A stretch of DNA of 64,000 bases from Pseudomonas kairouanensis (GTDB lineage: Bacteria; Pseudomonadota; Gammaproteobacteria; Pseudomonadales; Pseudomonadaceae): positions 1 through 64,000 of the forward strand of contig NZ_QUZU01000020.1 in assembly GCF_004682055.1 (NCBI RefSeq), in the 5' to 3' direction. Below, in pieces: positions 8,847 to 18,174 of the stretch; position 1 is the first letter of the stretch, and the number at the start of each line of letters is the position of its first letter. The notes below the pieces were generated by a model. It was not told the DNA's origin and ran no database searches. It saw only the letters and a list, made by a program, of their open reading frames with translations. The position numbers and the translations under genes are program-made.

Positions 8847-9499
8847 CGGTGGCACGTCCCGCAGTCGGTAAGGCCCCGGGTATCGATGTGCCGCGCGGTC
8901 ATCAGGCGCTCACCCAACTGGCGACGGTCCTCGGAAGGCTTCCACTGCATATTGGTGACCTGCTCCAGGGGACGCAGATGGGGCGCCGGGTCACGGTGAC
9001 AGGCCAGGCACTGGCCCATGTTCAGCGGTTGCGCCTTGAACATCAGTTGCATGCGGTCGACCTGACCGTGGCATTCACTGCAGCCGACGCCGGCGTTCAC
9101 ATGGACGCCGTGATGGAAATACACGTAGTCGGGCAGCTTGGCGACGCGTTGCCAATGCAGGGGCTCAAGTTCACGCAGGCTCTTGCGCAACGGCTCCAGC
9201 ACATCGGTATGTGTCCATACCTGGGAATGACAACTCATGCAGGTTTCGGTGGGTTGCAGGCTGGCCATCGCGGAGGACTGCACCGCGCTGTGGCAATAAC
9301 GGCAGTCGATCTTGAGTTCGCCCGCGTGGTGGGCATGGCTGAAGGGCAATGGCTGCTCGACCACCCAGTTACGGCCGGTGCGGTAGTCGGTGCTGTCCAG
9401 AGTCAACGCCACAAGCAAACCTCCCGAGAGCCCGGCGATCAGCAGCAACAGTCCTACGCGCATCCAGGTATCGGCGGAGCGCCTGAAGATCTGCGTCAT
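8843..9499 (-). CDS. actA: Alternative complex III subunit A, pentahaem cytochrome c
   Basis: 218 residues with an N-terminal membrane anchor (about residues 13-33) and five haem c motifs: CRYCH, CMSCH, CSECH, CLACH and CGTCH, the last ending the protein. Five haems match ActA of alternative complex III, the periplasmic electron relay from ActB to the monohaem ActE. It is the first gene of the operon. Between its start and the next gene upstream (minus strand, ending 9559) only about 60 bases remain, so the operon promoter is either there or further upstream. Confidence 0.93.
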   Translation of the reverse strand: MTQIFRRSADTWMRVGLLLLIAGLSGGLLVALTLDSTDYRTGRNWVVEQPLPFSHAHHAGELKIDCRYCHSAVQSSAMASLQPTETCMSCHSQVWTHTDVLEPLRKSLRELEPLHWQRVAKLPDYVYFHHGVHVNAGVGCSECHGQVDRMQLMFKAQPLNMGQCLACHRDPAPHLRPLEQVTNMQWKPSEDRRQLGERLMTARHIDTRGLTDCGTCHR

Positions 9500-9558
9500 T
9501 GCCGGATTCTCATGTCCATGTCCTTAACGCTTTGGCTGCGCGGGTGCGCAGGCGTTCG

Positions 9559-11352
9559 TTATTTTTTTGCGCCTCCTGGCAGAACGCTGGCCAGTACTTG
9601 CTTGGCGGTTTGCACAATCACCCCGGCTTCATCCGGGTCGCCTTTGAGCAACGTGGTGGCGAACTTTTTGGCCTGTTCCAGTTTGATATGCGGGGGAAGT
9701 GGCGGCACGTCGGGGTCGGTCTTGAACTCGATCAGCACCGGTACATCCGAGGCCAACGCCTGTCCCCAGGCCGCAGCCACATCCTCCTCGCGATCGACGA
9801 AAATCCCCTTCAGCCCCAGCGAAATAGCAAACAGGTGATACGGCACGTCAGGAATAGTTTGCGAAGCCTTAAACTTGGGGTCGCCTTCCATCACGCGCTG
9901 CTCCCAAGTGACCTGGTTCAGGTCTTCATTGTTGAACACCGCACAGATCCAGTTAGGGCTCTGCCACTGCCGCCAGTATTTGGCCACGGTGATAAGTTCG
10001 GCCATGTTGTTCATCTGCATCGCGCCGTCGCCCACCAGCGCGATCACGGTGTTCTGCGGCTGCGCAAACTTGGCGGCGATGGCGTACGGCACGGCAGCCC
10101 CCATGGACGCCAAGCCACCGGACAGGGAACATTGCATGCCACGGCGGATCTTCAAGTCGCGGGCATACCAGTTGGCACAGGACCCGGAATCGCTGGTGAT
10201 GATGGCGTGGTCGGGCAGGCGTGGAGACAGCTCGTAGACCACGCGTTGCGGGTTGATCGGTTTGGCTTTTGCCAGGGCACGTTTCTCCAGGGTTTTCTCC
10301 CAGCTAGCACACCAACCCTCGACCTTTTTGCGCCATTTACGCTGAGTCTTGTGGGTGAGCAACGGCAACAACGCAGCCAGGGTCTCGGCGGCATCGCCCA
10401 CCAGATTCACCTCCATGGGATAACGCAGGCTCAACATGTCGGGTTGCAGGTCAATCTGCACCCCACGGGCCTGGCCTTCCTTGGGCAGGAACTCTGAGTA
10501 AGGAAAACCCGAGCCGATCATCAACAAGGTGTCGCATTCGGTCATCAGCTTGTAGCTGGGCTCGGTGCCCAACAGGCCGATGCTGCCGGTAACCCAGGGC
10601 AAATCGTCAGGGACTGCAGCCTTGCCGAGTAACGCCTTGGCCACCCCGGCGCCAAGCGCTTCGGCGACGGCGATGACTTCATCGGTGGCCGCCAGCGCCC
10701 CTGCGCCGACGAGAATCGCAACTTTCTCACCGGCATTCAGCACGTCTGCGGCGCGCTGTAGATCCGCCTCATACGGCACCACTCGCGGTTTTGAATAACC
10801 CACCCCCGAGTGCACCGTGCCGTGGGCCCTGGCGGGCGGTTCGTAGGCCGCCTCCTGCAAATCGTTGGGCAGGATGATCGCCGTCACTCGGCGCTCACCG
10901 ACCGCAGTGCGTACGGCCCGGTCCACCAAGTGACGCACCTGGGATGGCACCGTAGCCTGCTGCACAATTGCCCCTGCCACATCCTTGAACATCGACACCA
11001 GGTCCAGCTCCTGCTGGTAATGCCCCCCAAGCGCCGCCCGCGCCTGCTGCCCGACAATCGCCAGCACCGGCATATGGTCCATTCGCGCGTCATAGAGCCC
11101 GGTGATCAGGTGCGAGGCTCCTGGCCCTGAAGTCGCGATACAAACGCCCAGCTCTCCCGTAAATTTGGCGTGGGCCGACGCCATGAACGCGGCCATTTCC
11201 TCATGACGGGCCTGAATGAATTCGATCTTGGCCTGCGCCCGGCTTAACGCGCCGAATACGCCATTGATACCGTCACCCGGGTAACCGAAGATTCGGGTAA
11301 CGCCCCATTGGCTGAGCCGGTCAACCAGAAAGTCGCCTACTGTCATCGTCAT
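9559..11352 (-). CDS. Thiamine-diphosphate-requiring oxidase/decarboxylase (pyruvate oxidase-like)
   Basis: 597-residue member of the acetolactate synthase/pyruvate oxidase family. Visible features: the N-terminal catalytic Glu in ARHEEMAAFMAS, the central domain, and the thiamine diphosphate motif GDGAMQMNNMAEL in the C-terminal third. Members of this type are annotated as quinone-dependent pyruvate dehydrogenase (PoxB-like) or simply as TPP-requiring enzymes; the substrate cannot be fixed from sequence. The frame opens with a TTG at 11373, but the ATG at 11352 has GCGAGG seven bases before it and starts MTMTVGDFLVDRL, so it is chosen. It follows the SDR gene closely (17 bp) and is likely co-transcribed with it. 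Confidence 0.85.
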   Translation of the reverse strand: MTMTVGDFLVDRLSQWGVTRIFGYPGDGINGVFGALSRAQAKIEFIQARHEEMAAFMASAHAKFTGELGVCIATSGPGASHLITGLYDARMDHMPVLAIVGQQARAALGGHYQQELDLVSMFKDVAGAIVQQATVPSQVRHLVDRAVRTAVGERRVTAIILPNDLQEAAYEPPARAHGTVHSGVGYSKPRVVPYEADLQRAADVLNAGEKVAILVGAGALAATDEVIAVAEALGAGVAKALLGKAAVPDDLPWVTGSIGLLGTEPSYKLMTECDTLLMIGSGFPYSEFLPKEGQARGVQIDLQPDMLSLRYPMEVNLVGDAAETLAALLPLLTHKTQRKWRKKVEGWCASWEKTLEKRALAKAKPINPQRVVYELSPRLPDHAIITSDSGSCANWYARDLKIRRGMQCSLSGGLASMGAAVPYAIAAKFAQPQNTVIALVGDGAMQMNNMAELITVAKYWRQWQSPNWICAVFNNEDLNQVTWEQRVMEGDPKFKASQTIPDVPYHLFAISLGLKGIFVDREEDVAAAWGQALASDVPVLIEFKTDPDVPPLPPHIKLEQAKKFATTLLKGDPDEAGVIVQTAKQVLASVLPGGAKK

Positions 11353-11369
11353 CGAATGCCTCGCTTCAT

Positions 11370-12227
11370 TCAAAGAATGGGTTTGCCACCTGTTACGCCG
11401 TAGCGTTCACCGGAGATATAACTGCCCTCATCCGACGCCAACAGCACATAGATGGGCGAGACTTCGACTGGCTGGCCGGGGCGCCCGAGCGGTGTATTGC
11501 CACCAAAGTTCTTGACGGACTCCTCGGTCATCGTCGATACGATCAATGGCGTCCAGATTGGCCCGGGCGCCACACTGTTGACGCGAATACCGCGTTTGCC
11601 GAGCATCTGCGCCAGGCCCGCAGTGAAGTTGGCGATCGCGCCTTTGCTCGCCGCATAGGGCAACAGCGTGGGGTTGGGCGCATCGGAATTGACCGAGCTG
11701 GTGTTGATGATCGAACTGCCCTCGGCCATGTGCGGCAGCGCGGCCTTGCAGATGCGAAACATCGCGGTGACGTTAACGTTAAAGGTCTTTAGCCAATCCT
11801 CGTCGGGGATGTCTTCCAGGCTTTCGTAGGTCATCTGGAACGCCGCGTTGTTGACCAGCACATCGATGCGTCCGAACTTCTCCACGGTGTCAGCGACGAT
11901 CGCCGTGCACTGATCCGCGTTGCCCAGGTCACCGGGTAGCAACAGGCATTGACGACCCGCCGCCTCGACCCACCGCGCGGTTTCCTTGGCGTCTTCATGC
12001 TCATCCAGATAGGAGACCGCCACGTCCGCGCCTTCGCGTGCGAAGGCGATGGCCACCGCACGCCCGATGCCGCTGTCGGCCCCGGTGATCAACGCTACTT
12101 TGTTGGCGAGGCGGCCCGAGCCTTTGTAGGTCTGCTCACCGCAATCGGGAATTGGATCCATCTTGCGCTGTTCACCGGGTACGGGCTGCTGTTGGGTCTT
12201 GAATGGCGGTTTTGGATAACTGTTCAT
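11370..12227 (-). CDS. SDR family oxidoreductase (YghA-like)
   Basis: 285-residue short-chain dehydrogenase. The N-terminus has the family-typical extension (YPKPPF, then PIPDCGEQTYKGSGRL), then the nucleotide-binding motif TGADSGIG, NNAA, the catalytic Ser in NTSSVNS and YAASKGA (Tyr and Lys). It fits the YghA-like group of NAD(P)-dependent oxidoreductases, often found in general stress regions of Pseudomonas. The substrate is unknown. It lies upstream of the TPP enzyme on the same strand. A 298-bp gap separates it from the divergent hybrid kinase gene and must hold both promoters. Confidence 0.87.
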   Translation of the reverse strand: MNSYPKPPFKTQQQPVPGEQRKMDPIPDCGEQTYKGSGRLANKVALITGADSGIGRAVAIAFAREGADVAVSYLDEHEDAKETARWVEAAGRQCLLLPGDLGNADQCTAIVADTVEKFGRIDVLVNNAAFQMTYESLEDIPDEDWLKTFNVNVTAMFRICKAALPHMAEGSSIINTSSVNSDAPNPTLLPYAASKGAIANFTAGLAQMLGKRGIRVNSVAPGPIWTPLIVSTMTEESVKNFGGNTPLGRPGQPVEVSPIYVLLASDEGSYISGERYGVTGGKPIL

Positions 12228-12525
12228 GGGGCTCCCTCCTGGCTGTGATTACTTTTTGCGAGGGTCGGCCGGGAGGGTAAGTTCAGATGAATTTCGAAAA
12301 AATCAGATGACCGTTCAGGCGCGGCAGTGCCATTGGTCAGAATGAATAAACCTTCTGAAGGTGGCGTGCCTCAACCGCAAGGTAAGGTTTATAGGTTTAG
12401 CGATTCGAGGCATTCTTCTGAACCCAGGTTTTCCGCTATATTTCACTTTCGGTTCAAGCCTCGCCCTCGCTTAATTTTTTTTCCTCCACGCTCTTTGCGT
12501 GCGCAGTTAACCAAGGTTGGTACTT
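12228..12525. promoter_or_regulatory. Divergent intergenic region between SDR gene and hybrid kinase
   Basis: 298 bases without a convincing gene. It must contain the start regions of the minus-strand SDR/TPP pair and of the plus-strand hybrid kinase. AAGG at 12513-12516, nine bases before the ATG at 12526, is a plausible ribosome-binding site for the kinase. I could not define -35/-10 boxes with confidence. Confidence 0.4.
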
Positions 12526-15500
12526 ATGAAGTCTGCCCCCCTGCGGTCCCCTAACGTTCCGCAACGCAAGGATCTGATCCCCAGTGACTTGGACTTTCCG
12601 GTGGTTGGGATTGGCGCGTCCGCGGGCGGGCTGCAAGCAGTAAAAGCGTTTTTTGAGCATATGCCCAAAGACTGCGGCATGGCGTTCGTGGTGATTCTGC
12701 ACCTGTCTCCTGATCATCAAAGCGTGGCGGACAAGATCATCCAGGAGTCGACCCGCTTACCGGTGTCACAGGTCAATAACACGACGCCCATCGAAAAAAA
12801 TCAGGTGTACGTCATCTCGCCTGCTCACCATTTGAAGATGAATGATGGCTATTTAGCGGTATCCCCATCAACCCGCGAGGGCGGCTCGCACATAGCCATC
12901 GACCTGTTTTTTCGCGATTTGGCAGATGCGCATAAAGAACGGGCGTTTTGCGTGATCCTTTCAGGGACCGGAGCGGACGGCGCGGTCGGCCTGTCTCGGA
13001 TCAAGGAGCAAGGCGGGATCACTTTGGTACAAAGCCCGGAAGATGCAGAGTTCGATGGTATGCCATTGGCTGCCATCGAAACGCAAATGGCCGATCTCGT
13101 GCTTCCCGTGGTGGAAATGCCCCAGAAGTTGCTGGAGCTGTGGCGCAACGCTCAGTCAATCATCCTGCCCACCGCCGACGATCCCGAAATCAAAACCACC
13201 CCGCCCGCAACCGAACGCGATGCAGCCGTGGCCGAGCAGTTACTGCTGGACATCCTGATTCAGCTACGCGCCATTACCGGGCACGACTTCAAGCATTACA
13301 AGCGTGCCACAGTGTTGCGCCGTATTGAGCGACGCTTGCAAGTAACCGCCCAGCCGGACCTCGCGGCCTATTATAATTTCCTCCAGGGGCATCCAGACGA
13401 AACCGAGGCCCTGCTCGGCGATATGCTGATCGGCGTGACCAACTTCTTCCGCGACCGCGAGGCTTTTGAAGCGCTTGAACGTGACGTGATACCCAACCTG
13501 GTGAAATCGCTAGAAGACAGCGTGCCGCACCGTGAACAAGTGCGCATCTGGTCGGCCGGCTGTTCCACCGGCGAAGAAGCCTACAGCCTCGCGATGCTGG
13601 TGGCCGAGCAACTGGCGCTGGATGCCAGCGGCGCCAAAATGCAGGTTTTTGCAACTGATATCGACGAGCGCGCAATCACCCACGGCCGCAACGGCGTGTA
13701 CCCCGAGGCGATCATCACCGACGTACCGCCGCCGCGCTTGCGCCAGTATTTTGCTAAGGAAAAAAACCAGCACTATCGGGTACGTAAAGAAATCCGCGAG
13801 AAGGTTTTGTTCGCTAAACACAGCCTGCTGGCCGACCCGCCGTTCTCCCAGATCGACCTGATCGTGTGCCGCAACCTGTTGATCTATCTTGACCGCGAAG
13901 TGCAGCGCGACATCCTGCAGATGTTCCACTTTGCGCTGCGCCCCGGTGGCTATCTGTTCCTTGGATCCTCGGAGTCGGCCGACGGCTGCCTGGACCTGTT
14001 TGTGCCGGTCGACAAACGAAACCGCATTTTTCGGGTGCGTGCCGGATCCTCAGGCATTCGCCGCGCCCCGACCATTCCGCGAGGCGGCTACTTGCGCCCA
14101 AGCGCCCCGTCGATTGCGCTCGAAAATAAGGCCCCTAACAAAGTTTCATTCGCGGATATTCATCTGCGGGCTCTGGAGAAAGCCGCACCGCCAAGCGTTA
14201 TAATCGACATCCACGCGCAGATCCTGCACATGAGCGAAGGTGCCGGGCGGTTCCTGCGTTATGTGGCTGGCGAGATAACGCATAACCTATTGGCATTGGT
14301 TCATCCCGACCTGCGCCTCGACATCCGCACCACACTCTTTCAGGTCCAGCAATCGAACATGCCTGTGACCTCCCGCAAGATCCGCGTTCAGCGCGAGCAG
14401 GCCCCCTTCATGGTGGACATTACCGCCCGCCCCTACCGCGATGACGCGACCGAAAGCGACTATGTGCTGGTGATCTTCCAGGAAAGCCCTTTCGACCCCC
14501 AACAGACCGATTCCACTGCCGTCAGCCATGCTGAAAACGCCATCATGGGCAACCTGGAGCAGGAGCTGCAACGCACCAAGCTGCACTTGCAGGACACCAT
14601 CGAACAGTCGGAAGTCTCAAGCGAAGAACTCAAGGCCTCCAACGAAGAAATGCAGGCGGTCAACGAAGAATTGCGTTCGGCCACCGAAGAGCTGGAAACC
14701 AGCAAGGAAGAGCTGCAGTCGATCAATGAAGAGCTGTTGACCGTCAACTATGAACTTAAAACCAAGGTAGAAGAGACGGACAAGGTCAATGACTACCTGA
14801 CCAACCTGATCGCCTCCACCGACATCGCCACCGTATTCGTCGACCGCAATATGCGCATCCGATGGTTCACGCCCCGCGCCACCGATATATTCAGCATGCT
14901 CCCGGTGGACACTGGACGCTCGTTGATGGACATCACCCACCGCCTGGATTACCCGGAAATCACCGAAGACGCTGCGACGGTGTTTGAATCGCTGAGTATG
15001 ATCGAGCGGGAAATCAGCGGTAAGGACAACCGCTGGTACATCGCGCGGTTGTTGCCCTACCGCTCCAGCGAGGATCACATCGATGGTACGGTGCTGACCT
15101 TCATCGATATCACCAAGCGGCGCCAGGCCGAAGAGGAACTGCGCCTGGGCGAAGAGCGCATGCGACTGGTGGCCGAGAGTACCCATGACTTTGCAATCAT
15201 CATCCTTGATGACCACGGCGCCATCACCGATTGGAACACGGGAGCAGAACTGATCTTCGGCTACACCAAGGACGAAGTCCTGGGCGCCTATTACGACTTG
15301 ATATTTTCACCGGAGGACCGCTCCTCCGGTGTCCCGGAGAGCGAGCTGCGCGCGGCCCGCGAACATGGTCGCGGTGAAGATGAGCGCTGGCATGTGCGCA
15401 AGGATGGCAGTCGGTTCTACTGCAGCGGTGAGGTCACGCTGCTCAAGAGCGACAGCTTGCAGGGCTACGTCAAGATCGCCCGCGACCTCACCGGCCACAA

Positions 15501-16671
15501 ACGCACCCAGGATGAGCAGAGCCAGCGCCTGATGGAGACCCAGACGAAGAGCCATCTCAAGGACGAGTTTTTCGCGGTGATGTCTCACGAACTCAAACAT
15601 CCACTGAATCTGATCCAACTGAACGCGGAGTTACTGCGTCGCTTGCCCGCTACCAAGGCGGCGGGCTCGGCGATCAAAGCCGTGAATACGATCTGCGAGG
15701 CCGTGTCCAGCCAGGCGCGGATCATTGACGACCTGCTGGATGTCGCCCGGGTTCGCACGGGCAAGCTCAAGTTGAAAAAACAACAGGTTGATCTGATTCG
15801 TACCCTGCAGGATATCCATGGCGTAGTGCTCGCCGACGGGCATCGTCGTCAGGTGACGCTGCAAACGCCTTCGGATCATGCATCACTGATCGTTGATGTC
15901 GACCCGACGCGCATTGAGCAGGTGATCTGGAACCTGGTCAACAACGCGCTGAAATTCACCCCGGAGGGCGGTCAGGTGCAGTTGGTGCTGAGCCGCTCGG
16001 AGGGGCGCGCCCAGTTGGACGTAATCGACAGCGGCATCGGCCTGGCCGATGACAGCCTGGAGAAGATCTTTGACCTGTTCGGGCAGGCAGAAAACCAACA
16101 TCTGACGCATCAGCGCGAGGGCCTGGGGATAGGCTTGTCCTTGGTACGCCAACTGGTTGAGGCTCACGAAGGCTCGGTCAGTGTCCATTCCAAGGGGCTG
16201 GGTTTTGGCTGCACCTTCTCGATATGGCTGCCGCTGTGCGAACAACAGGATCATCTGCCACTTTCTGACGCTGAACAGGACGCGGATGAACGCCTGCATG
16301 GCGTCAAGGTGTTGCTGGTGGATGACTCTGCCGAGGTGCTTGAAGTGCTGAATTTGCTGCTGGAGATGGAAGGCGCCCAGGTTAGCGCCTTCAATGACCC
16401 ACAGACTGCGCTGGAAACGGCCCGCGATGCACAGTACGACTTGATCATTTCGGACATTGGCATGCCGAAAATGAATGGCCATGAGCTGATGCGCAAGCTG
16501 CGTACGATAGGTCATCTGCGTCAGGTTCCCGCGATCGCACTCACAGGCTATGGGGCCGGCAGTGATCAGAAAAAGGCGGCTGAGTCGGGCTTCACCAGTC
16601 ATTTGAGCAAACCGGTCGTCCACGATTCGTTGATTGTTCTGATCGAAAAATTGTGTTGCTTACGTCGTTAG
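12526..16671 (+). CDS. CheB-CheR-PAS hybrid histidine kinase with C-terminal receiver
   Basis: 1381-residue multidomain signalling protein. In order: CheB-type methylesterase (about 20-205) with Ser32 in GASAGG, His59 in ILHLSPDH and Asp151 in SGTGADG; CheR-type methyltransferase (about 235-500) with IWSAGCSTGEEAYSL; a PAS-like segment; a long Glu-rich coiled coil (about 675-755) of SxEELxxxNEE repeats; two PAS domains (about 760-990); HisKA with His in SHELKHPLN (about 1020); HATPase (GLGIGLSL about 1200); and a receiver (about 1261-1378) with Asp in SDIGMPKMNG. No che operon is nearby, so it is probably a soluble stand-alone regulator whose methyl chemistry targets are unknown. TTG at 12517 is in frame, but ATG at 12526 has AAGG nine bases upstream. 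Confidence 0.93.
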   Translation: MKSAPLRSPNVPQRKDLIPSDLDFPVVGIGASAGGLQAVKAFFEHMPKDCGMAFVVILHLSPDHQSVADKIIQESTRLPVSQVNNTTPIEKNQVYVISPAHHLKMNDGYLAVSPSTREGGSHIAIDLFFRDLADAHKERAFCVILSGTGADGAVGLSRIKEQGGITLVQSPEDAEFDGMPLAAIETQMADLVLPVVEMPQKLLELWRNAQSIILPTADDPEIKTTPPATERDAAVAEQLLLDILIQLRAITGHDFKHYKRATVLRRIERRLQVTAQPDLAAYYNFLQGHPDETEALLGDMLIGVTNFFRDREAFEALERDVIPNLVKSLEDSVPHREQVRIWSAGCSTGEEAYSLAMLVAEQLALDASGAKMQVFATDIDERAITHGRNGVYPEAIITDVPPPRLRQYFAKEKNQHYRVRKEIREKVLFAKHSLLADPPFSQIDLIVCRNLLIYLDREVQRDILQMFHFALRPGGYLFLGSSESADGCLDLFVPVDKRNRIFRVRAGSSGIRRAPTIPRGGYLRPSAPSIALENKAPNKVSFADIHLRALEKAAPPSVIIDIHAQILHMSEGAGRFLRYVAGEITHNLLALVHPDLRLDIRTTLFQVQQSNMPVTSRKIRVQREQAPFMVDITARPYRDDATESDYVLVIFQESPFDPQQTDSTAVSHAENAIMGNLEQELQRTKLHLQDTIEQSEVSSEELKASNEEMQAVNEELRSATEELETSKEELQSINEELLTVNYELKTKVEETDKVNDYLTNLIASTDIATVFVDRNMRIRWFTPRATDIFSMLPVDTGRSLMDITHRLDYPEITEDAATVFESLSMIEREISGKDNRWYIARLLPYRSSEDHIDGTVLTFIDITKRRQAEEELRLGEERMRLVAESTHDFAIIILDDHGAITDWNTGAELIFGYTKDEVLGAYYDLIFSPEDRSSGVPESELRAAREHGRGEDERWHVRKDGSRFYCSGEVTLLKSDSLQGYVKIARDLTGHKRTQDEQSQRLMETQTKSHLKDEFFAVMSHELKHPLNLIQLNAELLRRLPATKAAGSAIKAVNTICEAVSSQARIIDDLLDVARVRTGKLKLKKQQVDLIRTLQDIHGVVLADGHRRQVTLQTPSDHASLIVDVDPTRIEQVIWNLVNNALKFTPEGGQVQLVLSRSEGRAQLDVIDSGIGLADDSLEKIFDLFGQAENQHLTHQREGLGIGLSLVRQLVEAHEGSVSVHSKGLGFGCTFSIWLPLCEQQDHLPLSDAEQDADERLHGVKVLLVDDSAEVLEVLNLLLEMEGAQVSAFNDPQTALETARDAQYDLIISDIGMPKMNGHELMRKLRTIGHLRQVPAIALTGYGAGSDQKKAAESGFTSHLSKPVVHDSLIVLIEKLCCLRR

Positions 16672-16862
16672 TTGAGACTTTCTCAGTAGAGATAAGACGG
16701 GCCCTTGGTGGTTAAACGCGTAGCTCCATCTAAAAAGACGATAATTTAAGGCAAACTGAATCGTTGAATTAATCGATATTTCAGAGAAAACCATTTTGAT
16801 ACACGGGCTTTGCAAGCGGGTCACACAGTTATACAGAGACCTGCTGATGAAGGATTCAAGCC

Positions 16863-17162
16863 ATGCAACACAACGACATCGACGCAAAAATGATGGCCTG
16901 CCGCCAGTTGGCCATGGAGCAGAATCAGAAGCTTTTCAACGAGGCCAATGCCCTAAGCCGCAGCGCATTCGACCTGCTGGAACAGCCTGATTTTGATAGC
17001 GAAATGTTTGATGAATATCTGCGCCTTCGCGGCAAAGCCGAAGCGCTTTTCCGTGAAGCGATTGACCATCTTGGCGTGCTCAACAAGCATTTTCCATTGC
17101 CCACCGTAAGCGTGGTCGCCGACGGTGGAAAAGTTGCCAGGCGCGAAAAGGAGATTGCATGA
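16863..17162 (+). CDS. Small hypothetical protein downstream of the hybrid kinase
   Basis: 99 residues, mostly helical and acidic/amphipathic in character (LRLRGKAEALFREAIDHLG), with no signal peptide, membrane segment or known motif. An AAGGATT about eight bases upstream of the ATG serves as ribosome-binding site. Its stop overlaps the next gene's start (ATGA), making a two-gene unit 191 bases after the hybrid kinase on the same strand. Family not recognised; a helical partner or adaptor is only a guess. Confidence 0.7.
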   Translation: MQHNDIDAKMMACRQLAMEQNQKLFNEANALSRSAFDLLEQPDFDSEMFDEYLRLRGKAEALFREAIDHLGVLNKHFPLPTVSVVADGGKVARREKEIA

Positions 17163-17401
17163 TGAAAAATTCTCAGCGCGCCTGGGACCTGGCGATGGTT
17201 CTGATTGCTAATGGTAAAATTCCTTTCGATCCCGCCAATTTGAGCGGATCGTTAAAAATACTTGCGCGGCATTTGGAGGCGCTGGAGACAGCACTTCGTG
17301 AAGAGGCGATTTTGGCCGAAACCTCGCTTGCCGAAAATCTGGGTCAGCGTTGCCTGCAAAAACAGGTAGGCCGCAGCCGTGCCTTGGTAGGTGCCGATTG
17401 A
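17159..17401 (+). CDS. Small hypothetical protein, second gene of the pair
   Basis: 80 residues, starting with MMKNSQRAWDLAM. An AAGGAG lies five bases before the ATG at 17159; the next codon is also ATG. The protein is predicted helical with alternating Ala, Leu and Glu (ARHLEALETALREEAILAE), reminiscent of a short coiled coil, followed by a basic tail. It is translationally coupled to the 99-residue gene. No recognised family. Confidence 0.65.
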   Translation: MMKNSQRAWDLAMVLIANGKIPFDPANLSGSLKILARHLEALETALREEAILAETSLAENLGQRCLQKQVGRSRALVGAD

Positions 17402-17937
17402 CCATCGTCAAGGGACAGTATCGGGCCGCTGAAAAGAGCTCAACACGCGCTCGCGGAATGCTGCGCGTCGGCGGGTAGATGAGCTGACGGGGCGTTACTC
17501 TTTAATCAAATCCATTATTGGCGGTTCGAGGGGTTGGTGCGAGCTTCAGGTCATTTGCTAGCCTCCGCTTTCCTGGCCAGCCCCGCCCCACGATCAGTCT
17601 GTTTCATACCTATATATTTGGCATAAAGCGTCTAAACCTCCGTGATGTATTTTCGGTAGTCGACCCGTACAAGAGCCCTCAATTAAAAGCATTTTCGACA
17701 CTAAGCGAAGCGGCAACCATTGCTATTAATTTAATATCACTCCCGCCCCACCTAAAGTAAAAACTTATACGAAGCGGCGCGAACATCGCGCATCTGTACA
17801 AGTTTCTCTCAATCAAAGACCGTTCATCGTCCTTTTTAAAAAATCTCGAAACATTTAGACGGTCGCCCTTATCGGAAACTATGTCCGTTGCAATAAACGG
17901 GCGTAAGCGAAACCTCAATTACAGTTGGAGTAGCATT
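17402..17937. other. Intergenic region upstream of the first KGG gene
   Basis: 536 bases. An 80-codon frame exists (17518-17760, plus), but it lacks a ribosome-binding site and protein-like composition, so I do not call it. The second half is AT-rich and includes ACTAAGCGAAGCGG (17700-17713) followed about 20 bases later by a TTAATATC block (17731-17738). The same 14-mer and a similar AT block occur upstream of the other short KGG gene (33545-33589). This suggests a long leader or shared promoter architecture. Confidence 0.4.
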
Positions 17938-18111
17938 ATGACGACCAGTAATAAAAACCCAGGTAATTTCGCCAACGATCACGAAAAAGCCTCCGAGGCG
18001 GGAAAGAAAGGCGGCCAGGCATCTGGCGGCAACTTTGCCAATGACCGCGAAAAGGCTTCGGAAGCTGGCCGTAAAGGTGGCCAGAATAGCCATGGCGGCG
18101 GCCGCAAGTAG
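17938..18111 (+). CDS. KGG-repeat general stress protein (YciG-like)
   Basis: 57-residue, highly hydrophilic, Gly/Lys/Asn-rich protein with two KGG units (EAGKKGGQASGGNFANDREK and EAGRKGGQNSHGG). This is the stress-induced bacterial acidophilic repeat family, whose E. coli member is YciG. Family members are small, often intrinsically disordered proteins induced in stationary phase or osmotic stress; the molecular role is not firmly known. GGAG lies eight bases before the ATG. A hairpin after the stop probably ends transcription. It is nearly identical to the protein at 33759-33941. Confidence 0.92.
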   Translation: MTTSNKNPGNFANDHEKASEAGKKGGQASGGNFANDREKASEAGRKGGQNSHGGGRK

Positions 18112-18124
18112 TAAGCGTGGTCAC

Positions 18125-18152
18125 AAGGGGGCAGCAATGCTGCCCCTTCTGT
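18125..18152 (+). terminator. Hairpin after the first KGG gene
   Basis: AAGGGGGCAGC and GCTGCCCCTT form a ten-base stem around an AAT loop, followed by CTGTT. The T-run is weak, but the stem is strong and sits 14 bases after the KGG stop, so a rho-independent terminator is likely. Confidence 0.7.
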
Positions 18153-18174
18153 TAATAGCAAAGGAGAACTAAGC

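Noticed and set aside
8735-9838. 367-codon plus-strand frame opposite actA and the TPP enzyme
   Set aside because: Crosses two genes, lacks a ribosome-binding site and has no protein-like motif.
17518-17760. 80-codon frame upstream of the first KGG gene
   Set aside because: No ribosome-binding site, mixed composition with no motif, and it overlaps the presumed promoter region.
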